Positions 43,958 to 52,264 of a DNA stretch of 64,000 bases are shown here, piece after piece. Under the pieces are notes generated by a model that did not search any database, was not told the DNA's origin, and worked only from the letters and a program-made list of their open reading frames with translations. The position numbers and the translations under genes were made by a program. Within the stretch, counting starts at the first letter, position 1. Every line of letters starts with the position of its first letter. This DNA comes from Halobacteriovorax sp. HLS. GTDB taxonomy: Bacteria > Bdellovibrionota > Bacteriovoracia > Bacteriovoracales > Bacteriovoracaceae. The stretch is from the NCBI RefSeq assembly GCF_004006665.1, contig NZ_QOCL01000009.1:512707-576706 (forward strand), given 5' to 3'.

Positions 43958-45592
43958 TTACTCAAAGTTATATTCTAAATTTTGTTCAACACCATCTCTC
44001 TTTAGAGATAGTTCTAGTTGGTCAACCTCTTTGATTTTTCCAAATAGATTCATAATTTCATTTAAATTGTTAAATTTCTTTCCATTAATTCCAGTAATAA
44101 TATCTCCATCTTGGATATTTAATTTACTGTAGATAGATCCCGGTACAACTTCTGTCATTTTAAATGAGAGACTTCCATCAGGGTTTTTGATTTGAATGGC
44201 CCTAGCCTGAGTTAGAACTTCGCTTATATTAGAGAGCATTTCATCTCTTACTTTCTTTTGAATCTTAAAGTTGTTTCCTACATTCTTAATACGTGAGTCT
44301 TTATACTTATTTAATAGTGGTGCGCCTCTTTTTTTGCTAACCACATTAATTGGTTTAGGATTTCTTGGTTCCCGTCCTTTAGTCTCAACATATTCACATT
44401 CACCAGTATTTAGATTTTTAAATACAAGTTTCATTCTATCTATTTTTCCTACCTGAGCATCTGATTGAATTCTATCTCCCTCTCGAATACTTAGAATGTC
44501 ATTCTTTCCCCTAAGTTGAACTGCTGCAATAGACTTTACAGAGTCTTGAAGAACAATAGTATTTACAAGTGTGATTCTTAATTTGGACTTTTTATTAGAT
44601 TTTACACAAACTAATTTCTCATCAATTTTTGGGCCTTCATCTTTTTTAGGTTCTACTGTTTTAAGTGGATCTATCGTGTTGAATAGGTTGGCCTGGGCAA
44701 TACTTTTTCCTTGATCTCTCATGCTGTCCACTGGGGCAATAGCAACACGAGGTGATGTTTTTGCTTCGGTAGGAACAAACTTAGCAGATACTGAACTTGC
44801 CAGTAACTTTCCAGTATAATACGTTCCACTAAGAATTAGAGTCGTTAAAAAAGTCCTATGAATAACTTGTCTTGTATCAGGTGAAAAAGACTTCTCTACA
44901 AAAAGAGGCCATGAAAAACTTTTAAGTGCATCAATATTTACTTTAGGCTTAAGTCCAGCTTCGCTATCATCAATAGTTCCGCCATCAAAAGCGATATTAC
45001 TTTGTGTTTTTTTAGGAAATTTATCTTTCATATTAGAAAGAAAATTTGTAAATCTCTGTTGAACACTTTGTTTTGGTGGATGAGCTTCGTAGAGTTCGTC
45101 TTCGTATTCTTCGTACTCTTCATCCTCTTGTTCTACTTCTTCGTACTCTTGATCATCATGTAATTCTTCTTCAGAGAGGCTTTGTTCGACTGGGGCTTCA
45201 AGCTCACTCAATTCTTCTTTTTGTTGCTCACTAACCTTAAACTCAGTAGGGAAGAATTCTTCTTCCTCTTCATCGTCTTGTTCGCTGTCGGCCTGTATTG
45301 ATGGAACATCTTCTGTGTCATCTCTGTGGTTGAGTAGGTCTTCAATTTCGTCTTCATCTTTTTCGAGGGAATCAAAAGTTATATTATGATTTGTTCCTTC
45401 ACTAGATTTCGCTAATAACTCTTCAGATACTTTTATCTCACCAGTTGAATCTCCAACTTCTTGTTCAAGGTATTCCTCTTCATACTCTTCTTCGAGTTCA
45501 TCTTCAAATTCGTATTCATCTTCAAATTCAACATCTGATTTAGAAAACTTTTCTTTGAGTTTTGAGAAAATTCCTTTTTTCTTTTTCGTCAT
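43958..45592 (-). CDS. gspC: Type II secretion protein GspC with long acidic N-terminus
   Basis: A 544-residue protein, about twice the usual GspC. After a basic start (MTKKKKGIFSKLKEKF), residues of about 20-170 are extremely acidic, with runs of E, D and Y. A single membrane segment lies near 247-267 ('RTFLTTLILSGTYYTGKLLA'). The periplasmic homology region follows ('ANLFNTIDPLKT', 'LRITLVNTIVLQDSVKSIAAVQLRGKNDILSIREGD'). The C-terminal ~90 residues form a PDZ domain ('MTEVVPGSIYSKLNIQDGDIITGINGKKFNNLNEIMNLF'). GspC links the inner-membrane platform to GspD and may select substrates. The acidic cytoplasmic extension is unusual and may recruit a basic partner. Confidence 0.92.
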   Translation of the reverse strand: MTKKKKGIFSKLKEKFSKSDVEFEDEYEFEDELEEEYEEEYLEQEVGDSTGEIKVSEELLAKSSEGTNHNITFDSLEKDEDEIEDLLNHRDDTEDVPSIQADSEQDDEEEEEFFPTEFKVSEQQKEELSELEAPVEQSLSEEELHDDQEYEEVEQEDEEYEEYEDELYEAHPPKQSVQQRFTNFLSNMKDKFPKKTQSNIAFDGGTIDDSEAGLKPKVNIDALKSFSWPLFVEKSFSPDTRQVIHRTFLTTLILSGTYYTGKLLASSVSAKFVPTEAKTSPRVAIAPVDSMRDQGKSIAQANLFNTIDPLKTVEPKKDEGPKIDEKLVCVKSNKKSKLRITLVNTIVLQDSVKSIAAVQLRGKNDILSIREGDRIQSDAQVGKIDRMKLVFKNLNTGECEYVETKGREPRNPKPINVVSKKRGAPLLNKYKDSRIKNVGNNFKIQKKVRDEMLSNISEVLTQARAIQIKNPDGSLSFKMTEVVPGSIYSKLNIQDGDIITGINGKKFNNLNEIMNLFGKIKEVDQLELSLKRDGVEQNLEYNFE

Positions 45593-45808
45593 TAAAAGAT
45601 CCAGCTTTTTAGTAAAGTAAATTTTTTTATCTTATATCTTTATTATCATTACTATTTTAAGGGTTTAGACTATATGCTTCAAGTAACTTTATTCGGTTTT
45701 TTTTGCCTATCTTCTGATTGAATTGGTCGGTTATTTTTTATTGTTGTCACATTTCACTATAAAGAGTTAAAATTTTTGCAATTAATAAATGAAGTCTAAG
45801 GATTTAAA

Positions 45809-47605
45809 ATGAGTGATGAAACTGATTCTAAGTACAATGTGGATAAAGATGGTGGAGCGTTTGACTCGGTTGTAGGGAGCCTATTTTTTGGTGAGATCAA
45901 CGAGGATGCTGTTTTTCCTTTTCCACATTTCAGTAATGATCAAGTAGAGATGGCCAAAGAGATGTGTTCTGCTATTTCTAAGTATGGTGAAGATGCAATT
46001 GATGGTGAGAAGTTTGACCATGAGGCGAAGATTCCTGATGAAGTAATTCAAGGGTTGGCCGAGTTAGGTCTTTGTGGACTTGCGGTACCGGAAGAGTTTG
46101 GGGGAATGGAGCTTGATTACTCTCTTTACTCTAGAGTTTTTGCTGAAGTGGCATCGATGGATGGTTCTACAGCTACAATGCTTGGTGCGCACCAATCAAT
46201 TGGTTATCGAGCACTTTTAAACGAAGGGACTCCGGAGCAAAAAGCGAAGTGGCTTCCAGCTTTAGCAAGCGGTGAGCAATTAGCTTCATTTTGTTTAACT
46301 GAGCCAGGTTCAGGGTCGGATGCTTATTCGATAAAGACAAAAGCTACTTTAAACGATGATGGTTCATATACAATTACAGGACAAAAGCTTTGGATTACAA
46401 ATGCTGGAACTGCTAATTTCTATACTGTTTTCTGTAAAACAGATCATGAAAAAGACGGAGAAACTGTTGAGAAGATTTCTTGTTTTATCGTTGAAAAAGA
46501 TATGGAAGGTGTAACTTTTGGTGAGAAAGAAAATAAAATGGGAATCAGAGCATCTGAGACTCGTGCTGTTTATCTCGATAAAGTTAGAGTTCCTGCGGAA
46601 AATGTTTTAGGAGAACTAGGTAAGGGATTTAAGATCGCCATGAACGTTCTCAACTCTGGTAGACTTTCTCTTGGAGCAGGTTGCGTTGGTGGAATGAAGA
46701 CTATTCTAAAGATGGCCACTGAACATGCTAAGGGAAGACAGCAATTTGGAGCTCCTATAAGTGACTTTGGTCTAATACAAGAGAAGTTAGCATTTATGGC
46801 AGCTCGTTGTTATGCAACAGAAAGTATAGTTTACATGACTACTGGAAATATGATTAAGGGAATGGATAACTACTTCTTGGAAACGGCTATTTGTAAGATC
46901 TATGGTTCTGAATCCCTTTGGAGTGTTGTTGATACTGGACTTCAGATTGCGGCGGGTAATGGTTATATGAAAGAGTATCCTTATGAAAGAATCATGAGAG
47001 ACTCTAGAATTAATCTTATTTTCGAAGGGACTAATGAGATTTTAAGATGTTTCTTAGCTCTTTCAGGTATTAAAGGTCCATCAGAGAATTTAAAAGATCT
47101 TGGGAAAGTTTCTGATGTAGCGTCGGCACTTAAAGATCCTATTAAGTCATTAGGTGTTCTTTCTGACTTTGCAAAGAATAGAATTTCTAAAATGATTGCT
47201 TCTAAGGCGTTGACTAAAGCTCATCCAGAGCTAGAAGAGTATGCCAATAACTTCTCCTCTTTAATGGCTTCATTTGCAATTCAAGTAGAGAATACGCTTA
47301 TCAAGTACGGTAAGAATATTATTGGAAACGAATATCCTCAAGGAAGACTTTCTAATATGGCAGTTGAGCTATACGTTATTCTTTGTGTAATTTCTAGAAC
47401 AACAGCGATCTTAGAAAAAGACGATGTTCCTCAAGATAAAAAAGATTACGTTCTTGGAATGACTAAATTAGTAATTAAAGAGTCTAAACAGAAATTCGTT
47501 GCGAATTTAAAAGGTATGACTAATAACTATGATAAACTAACTAAAGAAGTCTCGGCCGCAGTATGTAGCTATGACGGTTATGGATTAGATATCATCGATT
47601 ATTAA
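45809..47605 (+). CDS. Acyl-CoA dehydrogenase (VLCAD/ACAD9-like)
   Basis: A 598-residue FAD enzyme, longer than the ~380 of short- and medium-chain types, with the extra C-terminal domain of the long-chain branch. Motifs are 'CGLAVPEEFGGMELDYSLYSRVFAEVA' near residues 90-116, 'SFCLTEPGSGSDAYSIKTKA' near 164-183, 'GQKLWITNAGTANFYTVF' near 193-210 and 'KGRQQFGAPISDFGLIQEKLA' near 308-328. The stretch 'RDSRINLIFEGTNEILRCFLA' near 399-420 holds the catalytic Glu of this branch. It makes trans-2-enoyl-CoA in beta-oxidation, passing electrons to ETF. Three bases separate it from the following lipoprotein gene. Confidence 0.94.
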   Translation: MSDETDSKYNVDKDGGAFDSVVGSLFFGEINEDAVFPFPHFSNDQVEMAKEMCSAISKYGEDAIDGEKFDHEAKIPDEVIQGLAELGLCGLAVPEEFGGMELDYSLYSRVFAEVASMDGSTATMLGAHQSIGYRALLNEGTPEQKAKWLPALASGEQLASFCLTEPGSGSDAYSIKTKATLNDDGSYTITGQKLWITNAGTANFYTVFCKTDHEKDGETVEKISCFIVEKDMEGVTFGEKENKMGIRASETRAVYLDKVRVPAENVLGELGKGFKIAMNVLNSGRLSLGAGCVGGMKTILKMATEHAKGRQQFGAPISDFGLIQEKLAFMAARCYATESIVYMTTGNMIKGMDNYFLETAICKIYGSESLWSVVDTGLQIAAGNGYMKEYPYERIMRDSRINLIFEGTNEILRCFLALSGIKGPSENLKDLGKVSDVASALKDPIKSLGVLSDFAKNRISKMIASKALTKAHPELEEYANNFSSLMASFAIQVENTLIKYGKNIIGNEYPQGRLSNMAVELYVILCVISRTTAILEKDDVPQDKKDYVLGMTKLVIKESKQKFVANLKGMTNNYDKLTKEVSAAVCSYDGYGLDIIDY

Positions 47606-47608
47606 TGA

Positions 47609-49375
47609 ATGACTAAATACTTACTTTTAACACTTATTCTTGTAACTAGCTGTGGAACTTTGGAAAAAATTCCACGGCTATTTAAAAAAGAAAAAAAGAA
47701 GCCAGCTCCGGTAAAGGTTTCAATTCCTTCTGGTCCGACTTATCAAGGTTCAGGAACTTACTTTGAAGACATTACTGAACAAGTAGGATTGATGGGAGAA
47801 AGTGCAACGCAGTTATATGCCATTGATTTTGATTTAGATGGTTATACTGATCTTGTGACTTTGCCGTTATTCTACTCTCAACCAAAATTCTTCATCTACG
47901 TTCCTGAGACAAAGAAATATAAGCTACTTGATTACAATCCTTTTGAAATGACTGTTCGGGCAAGTTACTTATCATTCTTTGATGTTAATAAAGATGGTAT
48001 TTTAGATTTGATAGCTGGAACATTAAATCTTAAGTCTTCGCTCCCTAGAGAAGCTCTGAAGGTTTTTAAAGGTTATAAAAAACAAGGTAGAGTCTACTAT
48101 AAGCAAATACCTTCTAAGAAAAAACTCACTCCAAGACCTACTTCTTCTATCTCACTAATAGATTATGACTTAGATGGGAATATTGATGTTTACGAAGGCA
48201 ACTGGCTTGATTATACCAAGAGCCCTCCAAGAGTTTCTCCAGATCGTCTATATAAAGGTTATAAGAATTTTGATTATAAGGAAGTTAGCTACCTCTTAGA
48301 GGAGGAGAGTCGCTTTAGTAAGGCCAATAATGCTTATGTAAATGCGAAGCCTACTTTCTCTACTAGCACTTGTGATGTCGATCAAAACGGATTCCCTGAT
48401 ATTCTAACTTCTTCTTCTGGCGGGCACGACAACAAGATGTGGCTCAACCTCTACGATAGTAAGAACAAAGATAGAATTTTTAAAGACTTCGGTGAAATTT
48501 CTGGTTTTAGTAGAGATTCATTTGGATTGCTAGACTCTAGGGGTGGTGGCAATACATTATTCTCTCTTTGTACTGATTATAATAATGATGGGATTATTGA
48601 TATTATGGTCGGCGAATCTTCGCACTCCTATGATTCTGAAAATAAAGATCGTTCATCGTTTCTGACGGGGAGTACTAATAGCTTTCCTCCAAAATTTCTT
48701 AGATCTGAATATGTTGAAGATGATGATAAAGAAGTTTGGACTCATAGTGATAGAAGAGCGGTGTTTACTGATTTTAACAACGATGGGCTAATAGACGTTC
48801 TAGTTGAAAACTCAGGTCATCCTCCATACACTAGATTAATTTATTTTGAACAGTTGGCCGATCACGGCTTTGAAGATTTTGCCAAAGACGCGAAGATCGA
48901 TATTTTAAATCCATCAGGTGTTATTACTATAGATGTAGACCGTGATGGCAATATGGACTTCATTACTGGTCAAAGTAATATAAGAAAATCTGATATACCT
49001 AGCCGTATCTATGTTTATAGAAATAAAATGTTAAGAGAAGGGCGTAGATCAATTAGACTTTACCTTGAAGGAAAGAAGGCCAATACTAATGGCTGGGGTT
49101 CTATGATTGAAGTGAAGACTGCAAACTTTACTCAAAAGAGATGGGTTGAGTACTTAACAGGCCCACAACCTTCTCAAAGTGAATTTGGAATGCACTTTGG
49201 CCTTGATATAAAGAATGCGCTTGAGTCAGTTACTGTAACTTGGCCAATACTTGCAAAGCGACAACTTCCTCTAAAGAGAGTTTACGACCTTAGTGGACTG
49301 CACTTTGACCGTCACCAGGATATAACTCTGTGTGAGAGCGGTAGCTTCATCTTAGGGCGAAAGTCCTGTAAATAG
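47609..49375 (+). CDS. FG-GAP/ASPIC-UnbV repeat lipoprotein (CRTAC1-like)
   Basis: A 588-residue lipoprotein ('LLLTLILVTSC', Cys15) with a basic linker rich in Lys and Pro. Seven calcium-type loops of FG-GAP/VCBS repeats are visible: 'DFDLDGYTDLV', 'DVNKDGILDLI', 'DYDLDGNIDVY', 'DVDQNGFPDIL', 'DYNNDGIIDIM', 'DFNNDGLIDVL' and 'DVDRDGNMDFI', which would make a seven-bladed propeller. The C-terminal ~90 residues are an ASPIC/UnbV domain ('NTNGWGSMIEVKTANF', 'QSEFGMHFGLDIKNALESVTVTWP'). This arrangement matches the CRTAC1/UnbV family, envelope-associated calcium-binding proteins of unclear role. It shares an operon with the acyl-CoA dehydrogenase. Confidence 0.92.
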   Translation: MTKYLLLTLILVTSCGTLEKIPRLFKKEKKKPAPVKVSIPSGPTYQGSGTYFEDITEQVGLMGESATQLYAIDFDLDGYTDLVTLPLFYSQPKFFIYVPETKKYKLLDYNPFEMTVRASYLSFFDVNKDGILDLIAGTLNLKSSLPREALKVFKGYKKQGRVYYKQIPSKKKLTPRPTSSISLIDYDLDGNIDVYEGNWLDYTKSPPRVSPDRLYKGYKNFDYKEVSYLLEEESRFSKANNAYVNAKPTFSTSTCDVDQNGFPDILTSSSGGHDNKMWLNLYDSKNKDRIFKDFGEISGFSRDSFGLLDSRGGGNTLFSLCTDYNNDGIIDIMVGESSHSYDSENKDRSSFLTGSTNSFPPKFLRSEYVEDDDKEVWTHSDRRAVFTDFNNDGLIDVLVENSGHPPYTRLIYFEQLADHGFEDFAKDAKIDILNPSGVITIDVDRDGNMDFITGQSNIRKSDIPSRIYVYRNKMLREGRRSIRLYLEGKKANTNGWGSMIEVKTANFTQKRWVEYLTGPQPSQSEFGMHFGLDIKNALESVTVTWPILAKRQLPLKRVYDLSGLHFDRHQDITLCESGSFILGRKSCK

Positions 49376-49489
49376 TTAAGAATCCATCTAAATAGATCTC
49401 GTTGGAGCTTTTTTGTCTCTCAATTCAGTATCAATTTGTCCTAAAATCCCTTTTTGACCCTTGGTGTCGATATATTTACTCCTAAAAAC

Positions 49490-49505
49490 TTGGCACGGAA
49501 ATTGG
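49490..49505 (+). promoter_or_regulatory. Possible sigma-54 promoter before the first DksA-like gene
   Basis: TTGGCACG, four bases, TTGG. This matches the -24 part of the sigma-54 consensus (TTGGCACG-N4-TTGCA) exactly and the -12 part with GG in place of GC. It lies about 111 bases upstream of the ATG at 49617. No enhancer-binding site was identified. Confidence 0.45.
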
Positions 49506-49616
49506 AATATGTGTTCACAACTGGAAACCACTAGGATGGCGGATTTCCAAAGAGCATATCAGGATGATTACTCGAAACAAAAAACTATGAAGGTTAATTA
49601 CATATAGGAGATTACT

Positions 49617-50120
49617 ATGGACAGCAAAACTCTAGAACAATTCAAACTACTTTTTATGGAGATTAAAAGAAATAATACTCTAGAGAATCTCGGTAGAGAA
49701 GTAGATCAGTCCCTTGTCGCTACAAGTGGTGATGAAGTAGATCAGACTTTAAGAGAAAGAGAAAATCAGCTGCTCATAAAGTTAAGAGGTAGACAGCAAT
49801 TCTATATGAAGAAAATTGATGCAGCACTTGAGAGAGTTAATAATGGAACTTTTGGAGAGTGTCTAGATTGTGGTGCAGATATCTCTACAGATAGGCTCTT
49901 TGCTAGACCAACTGCCACGATGTGTATTTGTTGTAAAGAAGAGCAAGAAAGAGGAGAAGATCAAGTTCTTTACCAAAAGAGAAGTCATACTCATGGTAAA
50001 GAGATTGTTAATGAAAATATTAAGTCCTCTCTACTAAATACTAACCCTGGTGATGATAATATTGTCACGCTAAGTGCAAAGAGTAGTGAGACTAAGTCTT
50101 ATATGGGGATTGGTCTTTAA
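49617..50120 (+). CDS. DksA/TraR-type zinc-finger protein (first copy)
   Basis: A 167-residue protein with a helical N-terminus ('LRGRQQFYMKKIDAALERVNNGTFG') and a C4 zinc finger 'ECLDCGADI...RPTATMCICCKEEQE' using Cys82, Cys85, Cys103 and Cys106. This is the DksA/TraR fold, whose members bind the RNA polymerase secondary channel and adjust transcription, often with ppGpp. The coiled-coil tip carries 'DEVDQTLRERENQ', where DksA would have its acidic tip residues. It is a close relative of the gene 175 bases downstream. The C-terminal ~50 residues after the finger are extra and serine-rich. Good Shine-Dalgarno (TAGGAG). Confidence 0.92.
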   Translation: MDSKTLEQFKLLFMEIKRNNTLENLGREVDQSLVATSGDEVDQTLRERENQLLIKLRGRQQFYMKKIDAALERVNNGTFGECLDCGADISTDRLFARPTATMCICCKEEQERGEDQVLYQKRSHTHGKEIVNENIKSSLLNTNPGDDNIVTLSAKSSETKSYMGIGL

Positions 50121-50148
50121 AAAATCTAAAAATAATTAAGGAAATACT

Positions 50149-50175
50149 AAGGCCTAGATATTCTAGGCCTTTTTT
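50149..50175 (+). terminator. Terminator between the two DksA-like genes
   Basis: Ten-bp stem AAGGCCTAGA / TCTAGGCCTT, three-base loop, followed by T6. It separates the two paralogues into distinct transcription units. Confidence 0.9.
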
Positions 50176-50294
50176 ACATAAACTTGACATAGTCTTTACT
50201 CGTTGCGGGCAATTGAGTGCAATATCTTTGTTATTCTTGTTTTGAGCTTAAGAGAAGTTAAGAACAACTTCTCCTACATCACATCGGAGATGAC

Positions 50295-50783
50295 ATGGAT
50301 GCAAGAAGATTAGAAGAGTTTAAAATTTTATTTAATGAAATGAAGCGAATCAATGAATTAGAAAAGTATAAACTTGATCAATTGGCCGCTCAAGACAATT
50401 CAGGTGATGAGATAGACTTATCTATAAAGCAAAGAGATGAGCAATTACAACTTAAACTTCATGGCAGACAAAACTTCTTTATGAAGAAAATTGATGCCGC
50501 TCTAGCAAGAATTGAAGCTGGTAGTTTCGGAGAGTGTGAGGAATGTGCCGAGGAAATAGGCATTAAAAGATTGAGAGCGAGACCAACTGCGGAGCTTTGT
50601 ATTAATTGTAAAGAAGAGCTTGAGCGTAAAGAAGAAAATGTCGCTTATTTAAAGCGTAGCCATACTCACGGAAGAGAGATTATCAATCAAAATCTAGAGG
50701 CCGTAAAGTCCCTTGTCTCTGGAGAGATCTTAGAGCAACGGGTTCTCCCTGAAAAAATGTTATTAGGTCGTTCTGTGAACTAG
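50295..50783 (+). CDS. DksA/TraR-type zinc-finger protein (second copy)
   Basis: A 162-residue paralogue of the preceding protein. It keeps the same plan: an N-terminal coiled coil ('DARRLEEFKILFNEMKRINELEKYK', 'SGDEIDLSIKQRDEQLQLKL'), 'HGRQNFFMKKIDAALARIEAGSFGE' and a C4 finger with Cys81, Cys84, Cys102 and Cys105 ('CEECAEEIGIKRLRARPTAELCINCKEEL'). Both proteins share 'YxKRSHTHG(K/R)EI(V/I)NxN' after the finger, a block not found in E. coli DksA and so characteristic of this subgroup. Its own promoter and terminator imply separate control. A likely RNA-polymerase-binding regulator (family inference). Confidence 0.92.
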   Translation: MDARRLEEFKILFNEMKRINELEKYKLDQLAAQDNSGDEIDLSIKQRDEQLQLKLHGRQNFFMKKIDAALARIEAGSFGECEECAEEIGIKRLRARPTAELCINCKEELERKEENVAYLKRSHTHGREIINQNLEAVKSLVSGEILEQRVLPEKMLLGRSVN

Positions 50784-50792
50784 TATTTGTGC

Positions 50793-50820
50793 TCCTCCTA
50801 TGATGGGAGGAGTTTTTTTA
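50793..50820 (+). terminator. Terminator of the second DksA-like gene
   Basis: Stem CTCCTCC / GGAGGAG with a seven-base loop and T7 directly after. It overlaps the spurious upstream extension of the next open frame, which helps to place that gene's true start further down. Confidence 0.9.
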
Positions 50821-50861
50821 TAAAGAGTTTATTTCTTATTTTCTATATGTATAATATCTGT

Positions 50862-51239
50862 ATGAAATATACATTGGTCTTCATTCTTTTAATTATTAGT
50901 TCTTGTTCTACTCTTTCAAAGAAAGAACCTGTTCCTCGTAAAGTCGAAGAGAAGCTAAATATAACAGCAAATAAAATAATTCCAAAGGCCAAAAAGTGTT
51001 TTCAGATAGAGTATAAGGACAAGCAAGGAATTCATAAGAAAGTAGATGTTAGTTTTGACATTTATAATGATGGCAAAGTTCTTGTTACTAAAATATCTTC
51101 TAAATCTGAGTTAAGTCGAACTTTTAAAAAGTGTATAGAATTAGTTTATGAAACTTCTGAGTTCTCTGATCCAATAATAAAAGAAGGGAAGAAGATTAAG
51201 TTCATACAATCACTTGAGTTTACTACAACAGTTAATTAG
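50862..51239 (+). CDS. Small lipoprotein with TonB/AgmX-type C-terminal domain
   Basis: The open frame begins earlier, but the upstream part overlaps a terminator. The ATG at 50862 opens on a lipoprotein signal 'MKYTLVFILLIISSC' with lipobox cysteine 15. The resulting 125-residue protein has a C-terminal domain of ~85 residues with two cysteines ('AKKCFQIEY', 'FKKCIELVYET') and the strand pattern 'VDVSFDIYNDGKVLVTKISSKSELSRTFKKCI'. This resembles the AgmX/TonB-like C-terminal domain of myxobacterial and Bdellovibrio envelope proteins. Such domains usually mediate contacts at the envelope. Function unknown. Confidence 0.75.
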   Translation: MKYTLVFILLIISSCSTLSKKEPVPRKVEEKLNITANKIIPKAKKCFQIEYKDKQGIHKKVDVSFDIYNDGKVLVTKISSKSELSRTFKKCIELVYETSEFSDPIIKEGKKIKFIQSLEFTTTVN

Positions 51240-51382
51240 CCTTACATAACCAACTTTAAAATTCCCTTAAGATTACTATAAAGATTAAGATTTGTTGAAT
51301 CTTGTGACGTAATAGTTACTGTAAGAATTGTGGAAGGAGTCCCAATCTAATTTCCAGTAAGGAAGAAATTACGGAGGATTAA

Positions 51383-52216
51383 ATGGGATTACGAATTAGT
51401 ACAAATGTGACTTCCTTGGCCGCACAGAGGACATTGGGAGCTACAAATGATCAACAGGGAAAAGTTTTAAATCAACTTTCTTCTGGTACAAGAATTGTTC
51501 GTTCTGCTGATGATGCTGCTGGTTTGGCGATATCTGAGAAATTAAAATCTCAAATTCGTTCAACAAATCAGGCCGAAAGAAATGCTAATGATGGTATTTC
51601 ACTAATTCAAACCGCCGAAGGTGGACTGAATGAAATCGGTAGTATTTTAGTGAGAATGAGGGAGCTGTCTGTACAGTCTGCTTCTGATACAGTTGGCGAT
51701 ACTGAGAGAAAGTTTACTGACCTTGAGTATCAGAACCTTAAAAGTGAAATCGAGAGGATTTCCCAGGTAACTGAGTTCAATGGAAAGAAGCTTTTAAACG
51801 GACAAGGGGAGAAGTTAGATTTTCAAATTGGCATTAACAATAATGACTTTGAAGATAGAATTTCTTACGCTTCAGATGCTACGGTAGCAACTGTAGCCGG
51901 TTTAGGTGTTGATGGACTTGATGTAACTTCTAAAGAAAGTTCACAAGTTGCACTTAAAACCTTGGACGATGCAATCCAAAATGTTTCTGGACAAAGAGCA
52001 TTCTTGGGAGCAACTCAAAATAGACTGACTTCAACTGTTACAAACTTGCAAGTAACATCTGAAAATCTATCTTCTGCTAACTCCAGAATTAGAGATACAG
52101 ATTTTGCAGCAGCAACAGCTGAAAATACTAAATTAAATATTTTGAAAAATGCTGGTACGTCAGTACTGGGACAAGCTAACTCGCAAGGCCAAGCAGCACT
52201 AAAGCTAATTGGTTAA
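51383..52216 (+). CDS. fliC: Flagellin
   Basis: A 277-residue flagellin consisting only of the D0/D1 ends. The N-terminal part is 'GLRISTNVTSLAAQRTLG', 'LSSGTRIVRSADDAAGLAISEKLKSQIR' and 'NDGISLIQTAEGGLNEIGSILVRMRELSVQSA'. The C-terminal part is 'NRLTSTVTNLQVTSENLSSANSRIRDTDFAAATAENTKLNIL' and ends 'GQAALKLIG'. The hypervariable D2/D3 insert is nearly absent, as in many Bdellovibrio-like and Gram-positive flagellins. Secretion is through the flagellar export channel, so no signal peptide is expected. Strong Shine-Dalgarno (ACGGAGG). No clear sigma-28 box was found upstream. It has its own terminator. Confidence 0.97.
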   Translation: MGLRISTNVTSLAAQRTLGATNDQQGKVLNQLSSGTRIVRSADDAAGLAISEKLKSQIRSTNQAERNANDGISLIQTAEGGLNEIGSILVRMRELSVQSASDTVGDTERKFTDLEYQNLKSEIERISQVTEFNGKKLLNGQGEKLDFQIGINNNDFEDRISYASDATVATVAGLGVDGLDVTSKESSQVALKTLDDAIQNVSGQRAFLGATQNRLTSTVTNLQVTSENLSSANSRIRDTDFAAATAENTKLNILKNAGTSVLGQANSQGQAALKLIG

Positions 52217-52223
52217 GTGAAAC

Positions 52224-52261
52224 AAAGGCCACCTCTTTTTGGGCTTAAAGAGGTGGCCTTT
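52224..52261. terminator. Strong terminator between flagellin and htpG
   Basis: A 15-bp perfect stem (AAAGGCCACCTCTTT / AAAGAGGTGGCCTTT) with an 8-base loop, between two convergent genes. The plus-strand side is followed by TCTTTAT. The symmetric A/T ends mean it can act in both directions. Confidence 0.88.
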
Positions 52262-52264
52262 TCT

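Noticed and set aside
50198..50220. GG-N10-GC match before the second DksA-like gene as a sigma-54 promoter
   Set aside because: Only the invariant dinucleotides match; the surrounding bases do not fit TGGCAC or TTGCA.
50787..50861. Earlier start of the small lipoprotein gene
   Set aside because: It runs through a strong intrinsic terminator and buries the lipoprotein signal; the ATG at 50862 fits much better.
51241..51382. A sigma-28 or sigma-54 promoter before flagellin
   Set aside because: No CCGATAA-like or GG-N10-GC element at correct spacing was found; the flagellin promoter type is left open.
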